A DNA stretch of 64,000 nucleotides from the NCBI RefSeq assembly GCF_026241895.1, contig NZ_JAPJIV010000018.1, positions 80,716-144,715 of the forward strand. Reading direction: 5' to 3'. A program made the position numbers and the translations under genes. This document shows, piece after piece, positions 8,298-15,767 of the stretch. This stretch comes from Pseudomonas sp. RIT-562. Its GTDB lineage: Bacteria > Pseudomonadota > Gammaproteobacteria > Pseudomonadales > Pseudomonadaceae. Within the stretch, counting starts at the first letter, position 1; every line of letters begins with the position of its first letter. The notes below the pieces were generated by a model, which searched no databases, was not told the DNA's origin, and saw nothing but the letters and a program-made list of their open reading frames with translations.

Positions 8298-9488
8298 TTA
8301 CTCGCGAACCAGTAGCAGGCTACCCCCCAGCGGGCCGCCTCCGGCTGCCACCGTACTGACGCGGTGTTCGCGGGTTTGCCGGCCTTCGGCACGACCCCAC
8401 AGTTGCAGGCAGGCTTCATGCACGTAACCCAGGCCGTGGGTGCGTCCGCCAGACAGCTGCCCGCCATTGGTATTGATGGGCAAGCTGCCCTCCAGTGCGA
8501 TGCGCGTGCCACCCTCGACGAACGCGCCACTTTCCCCAATGGGGCACAGGCCCAGGGCTTCAAGCCAGATCAGGGTCAAGATCGAAAATCCGTCATACAA
8601 CTGCGCAGATTCAACATCCTGCGGGGTGTAGTCGGTGCGTGCCCACATCATCTCGCCAACATCGAAGGCGGCCATTTTGGTCAGGGAGATCTGATCCCAC
8701 GACCAGGGCTGGTTCAACGCTGCGCCCATGGCCTCGATGCGAATTGGTTTATTTGGCTGGTCCTGGGCGATATCACGACGGGACAGGATGATGGCGGTGG
8801 ACGCATCACAATGCACGTCGCAGTCGAACATGCGCAGAGGCGTTGAAATCATTCGCGATGCCATGTAGTCGTCCATGCTCATCGGCGTGCGGTACAGCGC
8901 CTTGGGGTTGCGCATGGCGTTCTGGCGACACGTCAGGGCTATCTGCGCCAGCTGCTCCGGTCGGGTGCCGTATTCATGGAAGTGACGCTGGGCATACAAC
9001 GCCATCAGATTGATGCCCGATTGCACATTGAACGGGGTAAACCACTGCCAGGCGTAGCTGCTGTCGCGACCCTGGGTTTTGTTGGTCAGTGCGCCGGCCT
9101 GTTTGTTGAGCATACGGGCTGACGCTTCGGTGATGGTGCGAAACACCAGTACGTGCTTGCACAGGCCCGCCGCAATCGCCATGGCCCCGTTAATGACCCC
9201 GGTAAGCGGGCCGGGCCCTTCATAACCGCCACCGAACCAGTTGACGTTGAGCCCAAGGGCGCTCTTCAGCGCACTGGGACCGACCGGTGAGAACGGGTCG
9301 CCATTGTTGTTATCACCCGGCCAGCAGGCCACGCCGTCGATGTCGCTACGTTGCAGGCCGGCGTCCGCAATGGCTTCCAGGCAGGCGTCCAGGGTCAGGC
9401 GCATCGCTGACTTGGTAGACGGTCGGCCGATCTCTGATTGCCCGATACCGGTAATGGCTACGTCTTTTTCATAACGATGATCGAACAT
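8298..9488 (-). CDS. ditF: SCP-x/thiolase-like protein without thiolase cysteine
   Basis: A 396-residue thiolase-fold protein of the lipid-transfer/SCP-x type. The loop that normally holds the nucleophilic Cys reads GGGYEGPGPL with no Cys, while the late GLGYVHEA and YDGFSIL regions are like Ltp2-type retro-aldolases of steroid side-chain degradation. It overlaps by one base the upstream DUF35 gene (TGATG), the usual partner, so a complex is likely. Related pairs (IpfDE in ibuprofen catabolism) also act on acyl-CoAs. A retro-aldol or deacylation step is inferred rather than thiolysis. The ATG is at 9486-9488. Confidence 0.8.
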   Translation of the reverse strand: MFDHRYEKDVAITGIGQSEIGRPSTKSAMRLTLDACLEAIADAGLQRSDIDGVACWPGDNNNGDPFSPVGPSALKSALGLNVNWFGGGYEGPGPLTGVINGAMAIAAGLCKHVLVFRTITEASARMLNKQAGALTNKTQGRDSSYAWQWFTPFNVQSGINLMALYAQRHFHEYGTRPEQLAQIALTCRQNAMRNPKALYRTPMSMDDYMASRMISTPLRMFDCDVHCDASTAIILSRRDIAQDQPNKPIRIEAMGAALNQPWSWDQISLTKMAAFDVGEMMWARTDYTPQDVESAQLYDGFSILTLIWLEALGLCPIGESGAFVEGGTRIALEGSLPINTNGGQLSGGRTHGLGYVHEACLQLWGRAEGRQTREHRVSTVAAGGGPLGGSLLLVRE

Positions 9489-9922
9489 CACTGATCCTTC
9501 TCGAACAGAGGCAACCACACATCCTCGACATTGAGGAAGCTGACCCGTACCGGCATGTCGATATGTACATCCGTGACCGGCATGCCCACCACGTTACTCA
9601 CGAACTGCAAGCCGGGTTGCTCAACGAGCTCGATGATCGCCACCACATAGGGCACCTCCAGGTCGGGGGTCCAGGGTTGATAGTTGATGGTGAAGCTAAG
9701 TACGGTGCCCTTGCCGGACACCGCTTGCGGCGCCACGTCGAAGCTTGCGCAATGCGGGCAGAGCGGGGCGGGCGGGTGGAAATACCGGCTACAGGCTGCG
9801 CAGAGATGAACGAGCAGTTCGCCCTGTTGACCGCCTTGCCAGAAGGCGCGGTTGTCGGCGTTGAGTGCAGGCAGTTTTCTAGGCATCAGCGGTCCGCAGG
9901 TGAGTGTTTGACTTGAAGTCAT
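9488..9922 (-). CDS. DUF35 zinc-ribbon/OB-fold partner of DitF
   Basis: 144 residues as drawn. Residues about 40-60 form a rubredoxin-like zinc ribbon with CAAC and CPHC pairs; the remainder is the OB-fold acyl-CoA binding domain (SGKGTVLSFT onward). DUF35 proteins pair with Cys-less thiolase homologues to form aldolases or condensing enzymes, and the stop codon here overlaps the ditF start. Two starts are possible: ATG at 9922 has no ribosome site, and ATG at 9886 (MPRKLPALN) gives a length closer to the family. The element at 9934-9958 lies between this gene and divergent ditG. Confidence 0.85.
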   Translation of the reverse strand: MTSSQTLTCGPLMPRKLPALNADNRAFWQGGQQGELLVHLCAACSRYFHPPAPLCPHCASFDVAPQAVSGKGTVLSFTINYQPWTPDLEVPYVVAIIELVEQPGLQFVSNVVGMPVTDVHIDMPVRVSFLNVEDVWLPLFEKDQ

Positions 9923-9933
9923 ACGGTATCATT

Positions 9934-9958
9934 TGTACATATTTTCTAAAAGTGTCAT
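9934..9958 (+). promoter_or_regulatory. Shared dit promoter element, copy 2 (ditG / DUF35)
   Basis: TGTACA-N13-TGTCAT in the divergent gap, followed by ATATT. From TGTACAT to AAAGTGTC the spacing is 8 nt, exactly as in copy 3 at 11774. Readable as -35 TGTACA with -10 TATATT, 18-bp spacer. Confidence 0.6.
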
Positions 9959-10025
9959 ATATTCATCCGGACAAAGGCGCGAATCGACCGTTCGCGCCGT
10001 AAAACAACAACAAGAGGATTTCGCG

Positions 10026-10727
10026 ATGTCCCAATCACTATTGGACAAGAGGGTAGTCGTCACCGGCGGGTTTGGTGCCCTCGGCAGCGCACTTGGCAAA
10101 TTTCTGCTGGCGCGAGGCGCCCGGGTGGCGTTGCTGGATCGTAGCGAGGCCCCAGCTGCCTTGCTGGATACGGAAAACCTGCTGTGCCTGGGTGGTGTCG
10201 ACCTGACTTCGAGCGAGTCGGCCAGCGCTGCGTTCGAGCAGGTCGCGGGGCATTTGGGTGGCATCGACGGTTTGGTCAATGTCGCGGGCGGGTTTGCCTG
10301 GGAGACCGTCGAAGGTGGCAGCCTGCTGACCTGGGATCGCCTCTATCAGATGAACGTACGTACCGCAGTGGTCAGTTCTCAATCCGCGTTGACACACCTG
10401 CTGGATTCCAAGGCCGGGCGCATCGTCAACATTGGCGCGCTGGCCTCTGTCAAAGCCGCAACAGGTATGGGGGCTTATGCCGCCTCCAAGGCCGGTGTGG
10501 CCCGGTTGACCGAGGCGTTGGCCGAGGAACTGAAGGATCGTGGTGTAACGGTCAACGCTGTGCTGCCGAGCATCATTGACACCCCCGCCAACCGCGCCGA
10601 CATGCCTGATGCTGACAGCAGCCGCTGGGTCACTCCGCAGGCGTTGGCGGCGGTAGTGGCGTTTCTTTTATCCGACGAAGCCGCAGCAGTAACCGGTGCG
10701 CTGCTCCCCGTGAGTGGTCGCGTATGA
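10026..10727 (+). CDS. ditG: Short-chain dehydrogenase DitG-like, catalytic Ser replaced by Ala
   Basis: A 233-residue SDR with TGGFGALG nucleotide-binding motif (13-20) and YAASK catalytic pair (about residue 154). Thirteen residues before that Tyr, where Ser is usual, the sequence is NIGALA, so Ser is Ala. This variant occurs in a subgroup of FabG-like SDRs. The substrate is presumably a hydroxy or keto diterpenoid intermediate; none can be specified. ATG 10026 follows AAGAGG. The stop overlaps ditH by 4 nt (ATGA), so the two are translationally coupled. Confidence 0.8.
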   Translation: MSQSLLDKRVVVTGGFGALGSALGKFLLARGARVALLDRSEAPAALLDTENLLCLGGVDLTSSESASAAFEQVAGHLGGIDGLVNVAGGFAWETVEGGSLLTWDRLYQMNVRTAVVSSQSALTHLLDSKAGRIVNIGALASVKAATGMGAYAASKAGVARLTEALAEELKDRGVTVNAVLPSIIDTPANRADMPDADSSRWVTPQALAAVVAFLLSDEAAAVTGALLPVSGRV

Positions 10728-11722
10728 GACTGGTGACGTATACCGACGCCGAAGGGTTTGAGCGCGCGGGTGCATTGCTCAATCGGGATCAGCAGGTACT
10801 CGACCTGCAACACGCTTACCGCTTGCTGGAAGGTCGTGACAGTGTGGCGTTGAGCAGCATTCTGGCTTTGGTAGAGGCCGGCGAACCGGCGCTGGAATTG
10901 GCCCGCTCACTGGTCGCTAAGGCACCCTCGGCGGCGGTGCTGGAGCGTGCCAGCGTGAAGCTGCGTGCACCGATCCAGCCGCCTCCACAAATGCGCGACT
11001 GTTCCTGCTTCGAATTGCATCTGCGCCAGAGCTTCGCGGCGGCCCGTCGTGCCCGTGCGCTGCGTACCGAAGACCCGGAAGCCACGCTGAAAGCGATGAA
11101 CACCCGCGCTGACGATCGGGTCATCGAGACTTTCAACAAGCAGCCTATTTACTACAAGGGCAACCGTTTCGCGGTGATTGGCATCGACGATGAATTTCAA
11201 TGGCCGAGCTACAGCCGGGCGATGGATTTCGAACTGGAGTTCGGTTGCTACATCGGTAAGCGCGGCAAGGACATCAGCCGTGAAGCCGCCCGGGCGCATA
11301 TCGTCGGCTACACCATCTTCAACGACATGAGTGCCCGCGACGCCCAGGCCCTGGAAATGCCCGGCATGCTCGGCCCGGCCAAGAGCAAGGATTTTGATAC
11401 CGCCAATATCATGGGCCCCTGTCTGGTGACAGCCGATGAGCTGGGTGATCCCTATGACCTGAACATGGTCGCCCGGGTCAATGGCGAGGAGTGGGGGCGC
11501 GGCAATACCCGCGATATGCGCTGGAGTTTCGAAGACGTGATTGCCCACGTGTCCCGCTCGGAAACCCTGTACCCCGGCGAGTTTCTGGGCTCCGGCACGG
11601 TCGGCAACGGCTGCGGCCTGGAGCAATTGCGTTATTTGAAGCCTGGCGATGTGGTTGAACTGGAGATCGACGGCATTGGTGTGCTGCGCACTCAAGCGGG
11701 CAAGGCATCGAACAAGGATTGA
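10724..11722 (+). CDS. ditH: Fumarylacetoacetate hydrolase-family protein with N-terminal domain
   Basis: 332 residues. The FAH core begins near residue 140, with Glu-x-Glu in FELEFGCYIG (near 168-170) and Asp in FNDMSARD (near 200). It has a longer N-terminal region than DitD, resembling full-length FAH-like hydrolases of 2,4-diketo acids. DitH was described as an isomerase/decarboxylase by similarity. It lies directly before the dioxygenase genes but is separated from ditA1 by a 123-bp gap containing its own promoter element, so ditGH and ditA1A2 are probably separate transcripts. Confidence 0.8.
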   Translation: MRLVTYTDAEGFERAGALLNRDQQVLDLQHAYRLLEGRDSVALSSILALVEAGEPALELARSLVAKAPSAAVLERASVKLRAPIQPPPQMRDCSCFELHLRQSFAAARRARALRTEDPEATLKAMNTRADDRVIETFNKQPIYYKGNRFAVIGIDDEFQWPSYSRAMDFELEFGCYIGKRGKDISREAARAHIVGYTIFNDMSARDAQALEMPGMLGPAKSKDFDTANIMGPCLVTADELGDPYDLNMVARVNGEEWGRGNTRDMRWSFEDVIAHVSRSETLYPGEFLGSGTVGNGCGLEQLRYLKPGDVVELEIDGIGVLRTQAGKASNKD

Positions 11723-11773
11723 CGCGTACGTGAATGACGGAAGAATTCACTTACAAGTACAAAGTGAATTCTA

Positions 11774-11798
11774 TGTACATAAATAGAGAAAGTGTCTT
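11774..11798 (+). promoter_or_regulatory. Shared dit promoter element, copy 3 (ditA1A2)
   Basis: TGTACA-N13-TGTCTT, followed by ATATT, 47 bp before ditA1. Block TGTACAT-N8-AAAGTGTC is repeated with identical spacing from copy 2, with unrelated bases in the N8, which argues for functional constraint. Confidence 0.6.
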
Positions 11799-11845
11799 AT
11801 ATTTCGCTGCGACTACTGTCGTGACGCTCTGATCAGGAGGCAATC

Positions 11846-13246
11846 ATGCTAACAAGAACAAGCCCCGTATTGTCTGATGGAACCAAGGTCTCTGACCTCA
11901 TCTATCCCTCTAGCCGTGAAGTACAAATGCGCGTGTTGTCTGACCGCGAAATCTACGAGCTGGAGATGGAAAAAATCTTCGGCAAGATCTGGGTACTCCT
12001 GGGTCACGAGTCGGAGATCCCCAATTCCGGGGACTTCATGGTCCGCGACCTGGGCTCCGACTCGGTCATTGTTGCCCGTGGTAAAGAGGGCGAGGTGTTT
12101 GTAAACCTCAATGTGTGCCCGCACCGCGGCATGCGCATCAGCACCGCCGATTGTGGCAACACGCAAATTCATAAATGCATCTACCACGGCTGGGCCTTCC
12201 GCCCGAATGGCGACTTTGTCGGCTCACCCGTCGAGCGTGAGTGCATGCACGGCAAGATGCTGCCAAAAGAAGAACTGGGCCTGAAAAAGGCACGGGTCAC
12301 GCTGTACGGCGGTCTGGTCTTTGCGACCTGGAATATCGATGGGCCGTCGTTTGACGAATTCCTCGGCGATGCCAAGTGGTATTACGACATGCTGTTCTGC
12401 CGCTCCGACAAGGGCATGGAAGTACTCGGCCCACCGCAGCGCTTTATCGTTAACGCCAACTGGAAAACGGCTGGCGAGCAATCGGCGGCTGACGGTTTCC
12501 ACACACTGACCTTGCACCGTTGGCTGGGCGAAGTGGGCAATTACGCCAAGAAAGGCGAGGGTGAAACAGCCGACCTCAGCCCGGAAATGATCGGAGTTGA
12601 AATCAGCTCGCCCCATGGCCATGCCCTGCGCTGCATCGACCTGGCGCGCAAGATCAAGCGCCTGACCGGCCTCGATCCGGCAGAGTTGAGTGTGCAGCAG
12701 AAGCTCGAAGCATTGCCGCCTGCCGGCATGACCGCCGACATGGTCGAACAGCTGGCACGCAACTTGACCGAAGATCAGTTGAAAGTGCTCACCAGCATGC
12801 CGCCGCAAGTCGGTGGAATGTTCCCGAACATTCTTTTCGGTTTTGTCTACATTCCGCAGCCGGATGGCACTGTCGTCGGCTCGATGACCCTGCACGCCTA
12901 CGTGCCGCAAGGTCCGGACAAGCTCGAGTTCGTCAACTGGGTATTTGCCGAGAAAGACGCTTCCCCGGAATTGCGCGACAAGATGCTCAAGCAAACCATC
13001 CAGCTGTTCGGCACGTCCGGCATGGTCGAGCAGGATGACTCCGATACCTGGCCGCACATGACGCTGGCTGCCAAGGGGGCGATGGGCCGCAAGAGCACGA
13101 TGAAGTACCAGGCAGTCTTTGAAACGGGGGCGCCGGAAGGCTGGCCTGGCCCGGGCATCGTCAACGAAGGTTTCACCAAGGACGATACCCAGTGGCACTG
13201 GTGGTTGTACTGGCATGAGCTGATGACTGCATCGGACGACAAGTAA
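11846..13246 (+). CDS. ditA1: Ring-hydroxylating dioxygenase large subunit (Rieske non-haem iron)
   Basis: 466 residues. The Rieske centre is visible as CPHRG (about 92-96) and CIYHGW (about 112-117). The mononuclear Fe(II) motif is ADGFHTLTLH near residue 215-224, giving the two His ligands with the bridging Asp just before. This is the large subunit of the enzyme that dihydroxylates 7-oxo-dehydroabietate in the BKME-9 pathway. CAGGAGG lies upstream of ATG 11846. The beta subunit follows 90 bp later; ferredoxin DitA3 is encoded about 9 kb upstream in another operon, as in the published cluster. Confidence 0.92.
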   Translation: MLTRTSPVLSDGTKVSDLIYPSSREVQMRVLSDREIYELEMEKIFGKIWVLLGHESEIPNSGDFMVRDLGSDSVIVARGKEGEVFVNLNVCPHRGMRISTADCGNTQIHKCIYHGWAFRPNGDFVGSPVERECMHGKMLPKEELGLKKARVTLYGGLVFATWNIDGPSFDEFLGDAKWYYDMLFCRSDKGMEVLGPPQRFIVNANWKTAGEQSAADGFHTLTLHRWLGEVGNYAKKGEGETADLSPEMIGVEISSPHGHALRCIDLARKIKRLTGLDPAELSVQQKLEALPPAGMTADMVEQLARNLTEDQLKVLTSMPPQVGGMFPNILFGFVYIPQPDGTVVGSMTLHAYVPQGPDKLEFVNWVFAEKDASPELRDKMLKQTIQLFGTSGMVEQDDSDTWPHMTLAAKGAMGRKSTMKYQAVFETGAPEGWPGPGIVNEGFTKDDTQWHWWLYWHELMTASDDK

Positions 13247-13336
13247 AGCGTCTGTTACGCCTGGTATGACTGCGGTCCTGAGGGGCCGCAGTTGCTGGAA
13301 ACCGCATTAACAAGAATAAAAGTGAGGGAATGACTC

Positions 13337-13912
13337 ATGGCTCAGGTTCAACAACGCGGTGTGGAGGATATCCAGCCGGGTTCCCCAGTCGGTACCAAGC
13401 GAGTACCGGTAGGCTCGCCGATTTACAACGATGTGGTGACCTTTCTCTACGAGGAAGCCACGCTGCTGGACCAGATTCGCCTGCAGGAGTGGGCCGAACG
13501 CCTGGACACCGACCTGGTGTACACAGTGCCGCTACGCCAGACGCGCTTGGCCGCCGAGTTGAAAACCACCATCGTGCGCAGCGTTCAGCATTACCACGAT
13601 GACTACCGCTCGATCATGGGCCGAATCCTGCGCCTGTCCGGCAAAAGTGCCTGGGCGGAAGATCCTCCTTCGCGTACCCGACGTCTGGTGACCAACGTGT
13701 TTGTCGAAGAAACCGACAAGAGCGATGAGTTTGTGGTGACCAGTTACCTGCTGCTGACCCGTAGCCGGTTCAAGGACCACCACGTCGACATTATCAGTGG
13801 CGAACGGCGTGATGTGCTGCGCCTGAGTGAAGTGGGATTCAAGTTGGCGCGGCGCGAAGTCATCATTGACCAGGCGGTGCTTGGAACACCCAATCTGGCC
13901 GTCTTCCTCTAG
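13337..13912 (+). CDS. ditA2: Ring-hydroxylating dioxygenase small subunit
   Basis: 191 residues, the length and composition of NTF2-fold beta subunits. It contains the family pattern QEWAERLDTDLVYTVP near residue 50 and the conserved TRRLVTNV stretch near 115. It has no metal centre; the subunit gives structure and influences substrate range of the alpha3beta3 hexamer. It follows ditA1 and ends 84 bp before the convergent DUF2889 gene. Confidence 0.9.
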   Translation: MAQVQQRGVEDIQPGSPVGTKRVPVGSPIYNDVVTFLYEEATLLDQIRLQEWAERLDTDLVYTVPLRQTRLAAELKTTIVRSVQHYHDDYRSIMGRILRLSGKSAWAEDPPSRTRRLVTNVFVEETDKSDEFVVTSYLLLTRSRFKDHHVDIISGERRDVLRLSEVGFKLARREVIIDQAVLGTPNLAVFL

Positions 13913-13915
13913 TTC

Positions 13916-13951
13916 GTACCGGCGGTCTGGTTTGAACCCGGATCGCCGTAC
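13916..13951. terminator. Imperfect stem-loop between ditA2 and DUF2889 gene
   Basis: GTACCGGCG...TGG pairs imperfectly with CCGGATCGCCGTAC in the gap between two convergent genes. No clear T-tract. It could end both transcripts, but support is weak. Confidence 0.3.
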
Positions 13952-13996
13952 CTTGAAGGCATTGGCCGCTCTGTTCTTGACGCAAGAGCGAAGCGG

Positions 13997-14737
13997 CTAT
14001 TGCTGTTGTCTCAGCCATTGCTGATCCTCTGCGCACAACTTGAGCTGCTCGTGGCTGAAATCCAGAGTCGAGCCTTTCATGCGCAGTGCCTGCTCCGCAC
14101 GTTCGGGTTGCTGGCTGTAGCAGAGGGCGCTGGTAGCGGCGTGAATCTGGGCGTCGAGGTTGTACGCACGCCCCATCGAAATCAGGGTGCAGCGGCGAAG
14201 CAAAAGAGCCGCTTCGGCGGCTTCTTCATTGAGGGTGCTCAGTGCCCAGCGTGCCATACCTTCGCGAAGGTTGATGCCGCAGTAGGGGGCTGGTCTTTCG
14301 ATCAGGGTGCCATCGACTTCCCAGCTCAGCTTTTCAACGCCGTCGCACAGCAACGTAGCGCGAGTGTGATTGGCAATACGCTGGCCGACGTTGATGTCAT
14401 AACGGCGCTGGTGGGGGCCTCGAGCGGCCGCCGCGACAGCGAGGCCCGCGAGGTCCAGCAGATGGGTGCATTGATGACTGGCATCGGTCTGACGGGTGAC
14501 CGAGTGGGCTATCCGGTCCAGTTTCATGCCCACCAGGTGCTGTAATTGATCGCAAGCCTGAGGGCACAAGGAATAAGGGTAGCGAAGCGCTTCGCCGCCA
14601 ATGGCGGTGACTTCACCTTGATGGTGGCAGACCCAGACACGGAAGTGGTGGAAGTCGTCTTCCAGCGCGGCTCGGACTTCGCCCGTGCCATTGCCGGGAT
14701 GAGCAATGATGTCTACGCGGCGACGAAATACACTCAT
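13997..14737 (-). CDS. DUF2889 family protein, function unknown
   Basis: About 246 residues. The sequence begins with FRRRVDI, then has a run of conserved blocks: LEDDFHHFRV (about 25-34), YPYSLCPQA (about 56), THLLDLAGLA (about 91) and a late EGMARWALS. This pattern is that of DUF2889, a family I recall near steroid, terpenoid and aromatic catabolic genes but without an assigned reaction. It is transcribed against ditA2 and divergently from ditI. The many conserved His and Asp residues hint at an enzyme, which is inference. ATG 14737 has AAGGA 8 nt upstream; TTG 14743 is the alternative. Confidence 0.75.
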   Translation of the reverse strand: MSVFRRRVDIIAHPGNGTGEVRAALEDDFHHFRVWVCHHQGEVTAIGGEALRYPYSLCPQACDQLQHLVGMKLDRIAHSVTRQTDASHQCTHLLDLAGLAVAAAARGPHQRRYDINVGQRIANHTRATLLCDGVEKLSWEVDGTLIERPAPYCGINLREGMARWALSTLNEEAAEAALLLRRCTLISMGRAYNLDAQIHAATSALCYSQQPERAEQALRMKGSTLDFSHEQLKLCAEDQQWLRQQQ

Positions 14738-14788
14738 CCTCAATATCCTTGCTTCAATGCTGTTCAGGCTGACGAAATCAGCTATATT

Positions 14789-14813
14789 TGAACACTATAA
14801 CCAAAAATGTTCA
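14789..14813 (+). promoter_or_regulatory. Shared dit promoter element, copy 4 (ditI)
   Basis: TGAACA-N13-TGTTCA, a perfect 6-bp inverted repeat 25 bp before the ditI start and 51 bp before the divergent DUF2889 gene. So close to ditI it would overlap or follow the promoter, as a repressor site would. Confidence 0.6.
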
Positions 14814-14838
14814 CTAAAAAACAAGAAATGGAGTGGCT

Positions 14839-15639
14839 ATGGCACTGCTAAACGAACAGGTCGCGTTGATTACCGGTGCAGGTGGCGGAATAGGCCGCGG
14901 TATCGCGCTGAACTTTGCCAAAGAGGGCGCTGCTGTGGTGGTCGCCGAGCTGGATGTCACCAGTGGCGAGGCCATAGTCGCCGAACTCAAAGCGCTGGGT
15001 GCCCAAGCGGTGTTCATCAAGACCGACGTGTGCAGCAAGGCCGATATCGAAGCTGCCGTGCAATTGGCCGTTGATCAGTTCGGTGGTCTGGACATATTGG
15101 TTAACAACGCCTTTGCGCCAACACCCAATGTCCTTCTGGAAGAAAAAACCGACGCGATGCTGGAGAAAACCCTCGGTTCTACAGTGTGGGCGGCCTGGTG
15201 GGCGATGAAAGCCGCACTGCCCCACATGAAAGCGAGAGGCGGCGGCAAGATTATCAACTTCTATTCCATCGATATCGAGATCGGCGCCTGGTTGCACGGC
15301 GACTACAACACGGCAAAGGCAGCGATCGTGGGGCTGACTCGTAGCGCGGCTTCTGAATGGGGGCGGTTCAACATTCGAACCAATGCCATCGCACCGACTG
15401 CGATGGGTGCGACCTTTCACAAACTCGCTGCAGAGAACCCGGGGTTTGCCGAAATGTCCGCTTCGATGCGTCCGTTGGGGCGCTGTGGCGAGCCTGAAGC
15501 TGATATCGGGCCGGTGGTGGTATTCCTCGCTTCGGAGATGTCGCGCTTTATCACTGGCGAGACCATTCACGTCGATGGTGGCCTGCACTTACCCGGTTAC
15601 AACTCCCGCCCCAAAGGCATTCCCGTGCGCGAGTATTGA
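14839..15639 (+). CDS. ditI: Short-chain dehydrogenase DitI-like
   Basis: 266 residues with an intact SDR set: TGAGGGIG (11-18), NNAF (about 89), Ser in NFYSID and YNTAK (about 158-162). Hydrophobic, Trp-rich stretch AAWWAMKAAL precedes the catalytic Ser. It likely oxidises or reduces a ring hydroxyl/keto group in the diterpenoid route; the exact step is unknown. ATG 14839 lies 5 nt after GGAG; GTG 14833 is in frame. It is monocistronic: a REP-like palindrome and a strong terminator follow. Confidence 0.82.
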   Translation: MALLNEQVALITGAGGGIGRGIALNFAKEGAAVVVAELDVTSGEAIVAELKALGAQAVFIKTDVCSKADIEAAVQLAVDQFGGLDILVNNAFAPTPNVLLEEKTDAMLEKTLGSTVWAAWWAMKAALPHMKARGGGKIINFYSIDIEIGAWLHGDYNTAKAAIVGLTRSAASEWGRFNIRTNAIAPTAMGATFHKLAAENPGFAEMSASMRPLGRCGEPEADIGPVVVFLASEMSRFITGETIHVDGGLHLPGYNSRPKGIPVREY

Positions 15640-15653
15640 TTACCCCGGTTGAT

Positions 15654-15679
15654 GCAGGAGCGAGCAAGCTCGCTCCTGC
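15654..15679. repeat. REP-like palindrome
   Basis: GCAGGAGCGAGC-AA-GCTCGCTCCTGC, a perfect 12-bp inverted repeat, the common Pseudomonas REP hairpin (GGAGCGAGC type), just after ditI. Confidence 0.8.
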
Positions 15680-15705
15680 AAAGAAGGCTCCAGGCCCAAG
15701 AGACG

Positions 15706-15733
15706 CGAAAGCCCGCTTCAAAGCGGGCTTTCG
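15706..15733. terminator. Bidirectional rho-independent terminator between ditI and ditJ
   Basis: CGAAAGCCCGCTT pairs perfectly with AAGCGGGCTTTCG around a 2-nt loop. It sits between convergent ditI and ditJ and could stop both. Confidence 0.75.
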
Positions 15734-15767
15734 ACGTTGGATCGACGAGACATACCGGGCAGGACCG

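Noticed and set aside
15654..15733. CRISPR or phage repeat
   Set aside because: One REP palindrome and one terminator stem; no spaced repeats.
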